5,140 bases of DNA, from assembly GCA_021413405.1 (NCBI GenBank), contig JAIOQL010000360.1:1-5140 (forward strand). The letters run 5' to 3'. Below the pieces are notes generated by a model. That model did no database searches and was not told the origin of the DNA. It saw only the letters and a list, made by a program, of their open reading frames with translations. Origin of the DNA: Leptospira sp. (lineage in GTDB: Bacteria; Spirochaetota; Leptospiria; Leptospirales; Leptospiraceae). Below, piece after piece: positions 4,648 through 5,140 of the stretch. Within the stretch, counting starts at the first letter, position 1, and each line of letters opens with the position of its first letter. The position numbers and the translations under genes were made by a program.

Positions 4648-5140
4648 TTATGAGTTCATGCTGCCAAGAAATTGCTCATTTGTCTTGGTTCCGCGCATTT
4701 TTTCGAGTAATAATTCCATACTTTCCGTGATACTCATAGGGGAAAGCACCTTTCTTAGTACGAAAACCTTTTGCAATACTTCCGATTTTTGGAGCAATTC
4801 TTCTTTCCTTGTTCCCGACTTATTTATATCGATTGCAGGGAAAATCCGTTTGTCGGATAACTTTCTGTCAAGATGTACTTCCATGTTACCCGTGCCTTTG
4901 AATTCTTCAAAGATCACCTCATCCATTTTCGAACCGGTATCGACCAAAGCGGTTGCAATTATTGTTAAAGAGCCACCTTCTTCTATGTTTCTCGCAGCTC
5001 CGAAAAACCGTTTTGGTTTGTGGAGTGCATTTGAATCCACACCACCTGAAAGAATTTTTCCGGAAGTAGGGATTACCTGGTTATAGGCTCTTGCAAGACG
5101 GGTGATCGAATCGAGAAGGATCACAACGTCTCTTCCATGC
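4648..5140 (-). CDS. rho: Transcription termination factor Rho, C-terminal part (5' end outside window)
   Basis: Hexameric RNA-dependent ATPase/helicase that ends transcription of untranslated RNA. Only the C-terminal 163 codons are in the window; the frame is open to the right edge (HGRDVVILLDSITRLARAYN), so the GTG at 5124 is internal. Seen in order: the Walker B strand VVILLDSITR with its Asp, the Q loop (SGKILSGGVDSNALHKPK) that contacts RNA in the ring, FFGAARNIEEGGSLTIIATA, the R loop TGSKMD with its Lys, FEEFKGTGNMEVHLDRKL, and SGTRKEE with the arginine finger (equivalent to Arg366 in E. coli). The C-terminus KTNEQFLGSMNS ends where other Rho proteins end. Nothing essential in this part is missing. 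The order rho-rpmE with a 12-base gap is common in many bacteria and implies one transcript. Confidence 0.97.
   Translation of the reverse strand, partial: HGRDVVILLDSITRLARAYNQVIPTSGKILSGGVDSNALHKPKRFFGAARNIEEGGSLTIIATALVDTGSKMDEVIFEEFKGTGNMEVHLDRKLSDKRIFPAIDINKSGTRKEELLQKSEVLQKVFVLRKVLSPMSITESMELLLEKMRGTKTNEQFLGSMNS

Noticed and set aside
4658..5086. + strand frame of 142 codons
   Set aside because: It is a long shadow antisense to rho, which is unmistakable on the other strand.

Overview
The window looks like a spirochaete chromosome segment, most likely Leptospira. The strongest pointer is the 180-residue protein at 2521-3063, which carries the hallmarks of DUF1564, a paralogous family essentially restricted to Leptospira. 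An LL-diaminopimelate aminotransferase, a TTG start codon, moderate-to-low GC (roughly 40% by eye, not computed) and a membrane-bound class III cyclase all fit. The species cannot be told from this sequence alone.

Left half, + strand. 1-822 is the C-terminal two thirds of dapL (lysine and peptidoglycan precursor synthesis), cut by the window edge. Sixteen bases later, from a TTG start, comes a complete adenylate cyclase (839-2368): a six-helix membrane domain, a HAMP linker and a catalytic domain with every canonical active-site residue. The spacing suggests co-transcription with dapL. An AT-rich gap (2369-2520) holds a perfect 8-bp inverted repeat and a possible promoter that lies unusually close to the ATG of the DUF1564 gene (2521-3063).

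Right half, - strand, convergent with the left half. From the right edge inward: the C-terminal 163 codons of the termination factor rho, then rpmE (ribosomal protein L31, cysteine-free B type) after 12 bases with a strong Shine-Dalgarno site, then a rho-independent terminator that begins at the rpmE stop codon. After a 200-base gap containing a GC-rich hairpin and repeated TTCCAAT words, a second - strand unit begins: a 263-residue protein joining an IscU/NifU-type Fe-S scaffold domain to about 18 pentapeptide repeats (3380-4171), overlapped at TTGA by a 62-residue protein of unknown function (3195-3383).

The rho-rpmE and dapL parts are housekeeping. The most unusual element is the scaffold/pentapeptide fusion with its small overlapping partner: the scaffold domain keeps two of the three conserved cysteines and the conserved Asp, but Tyr102 sits where the third ligand Cys should be and Asn101 where the preceding His should be. 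It may be a degenerate or repurposed Fe-S scaffold with a protein-docking tail.
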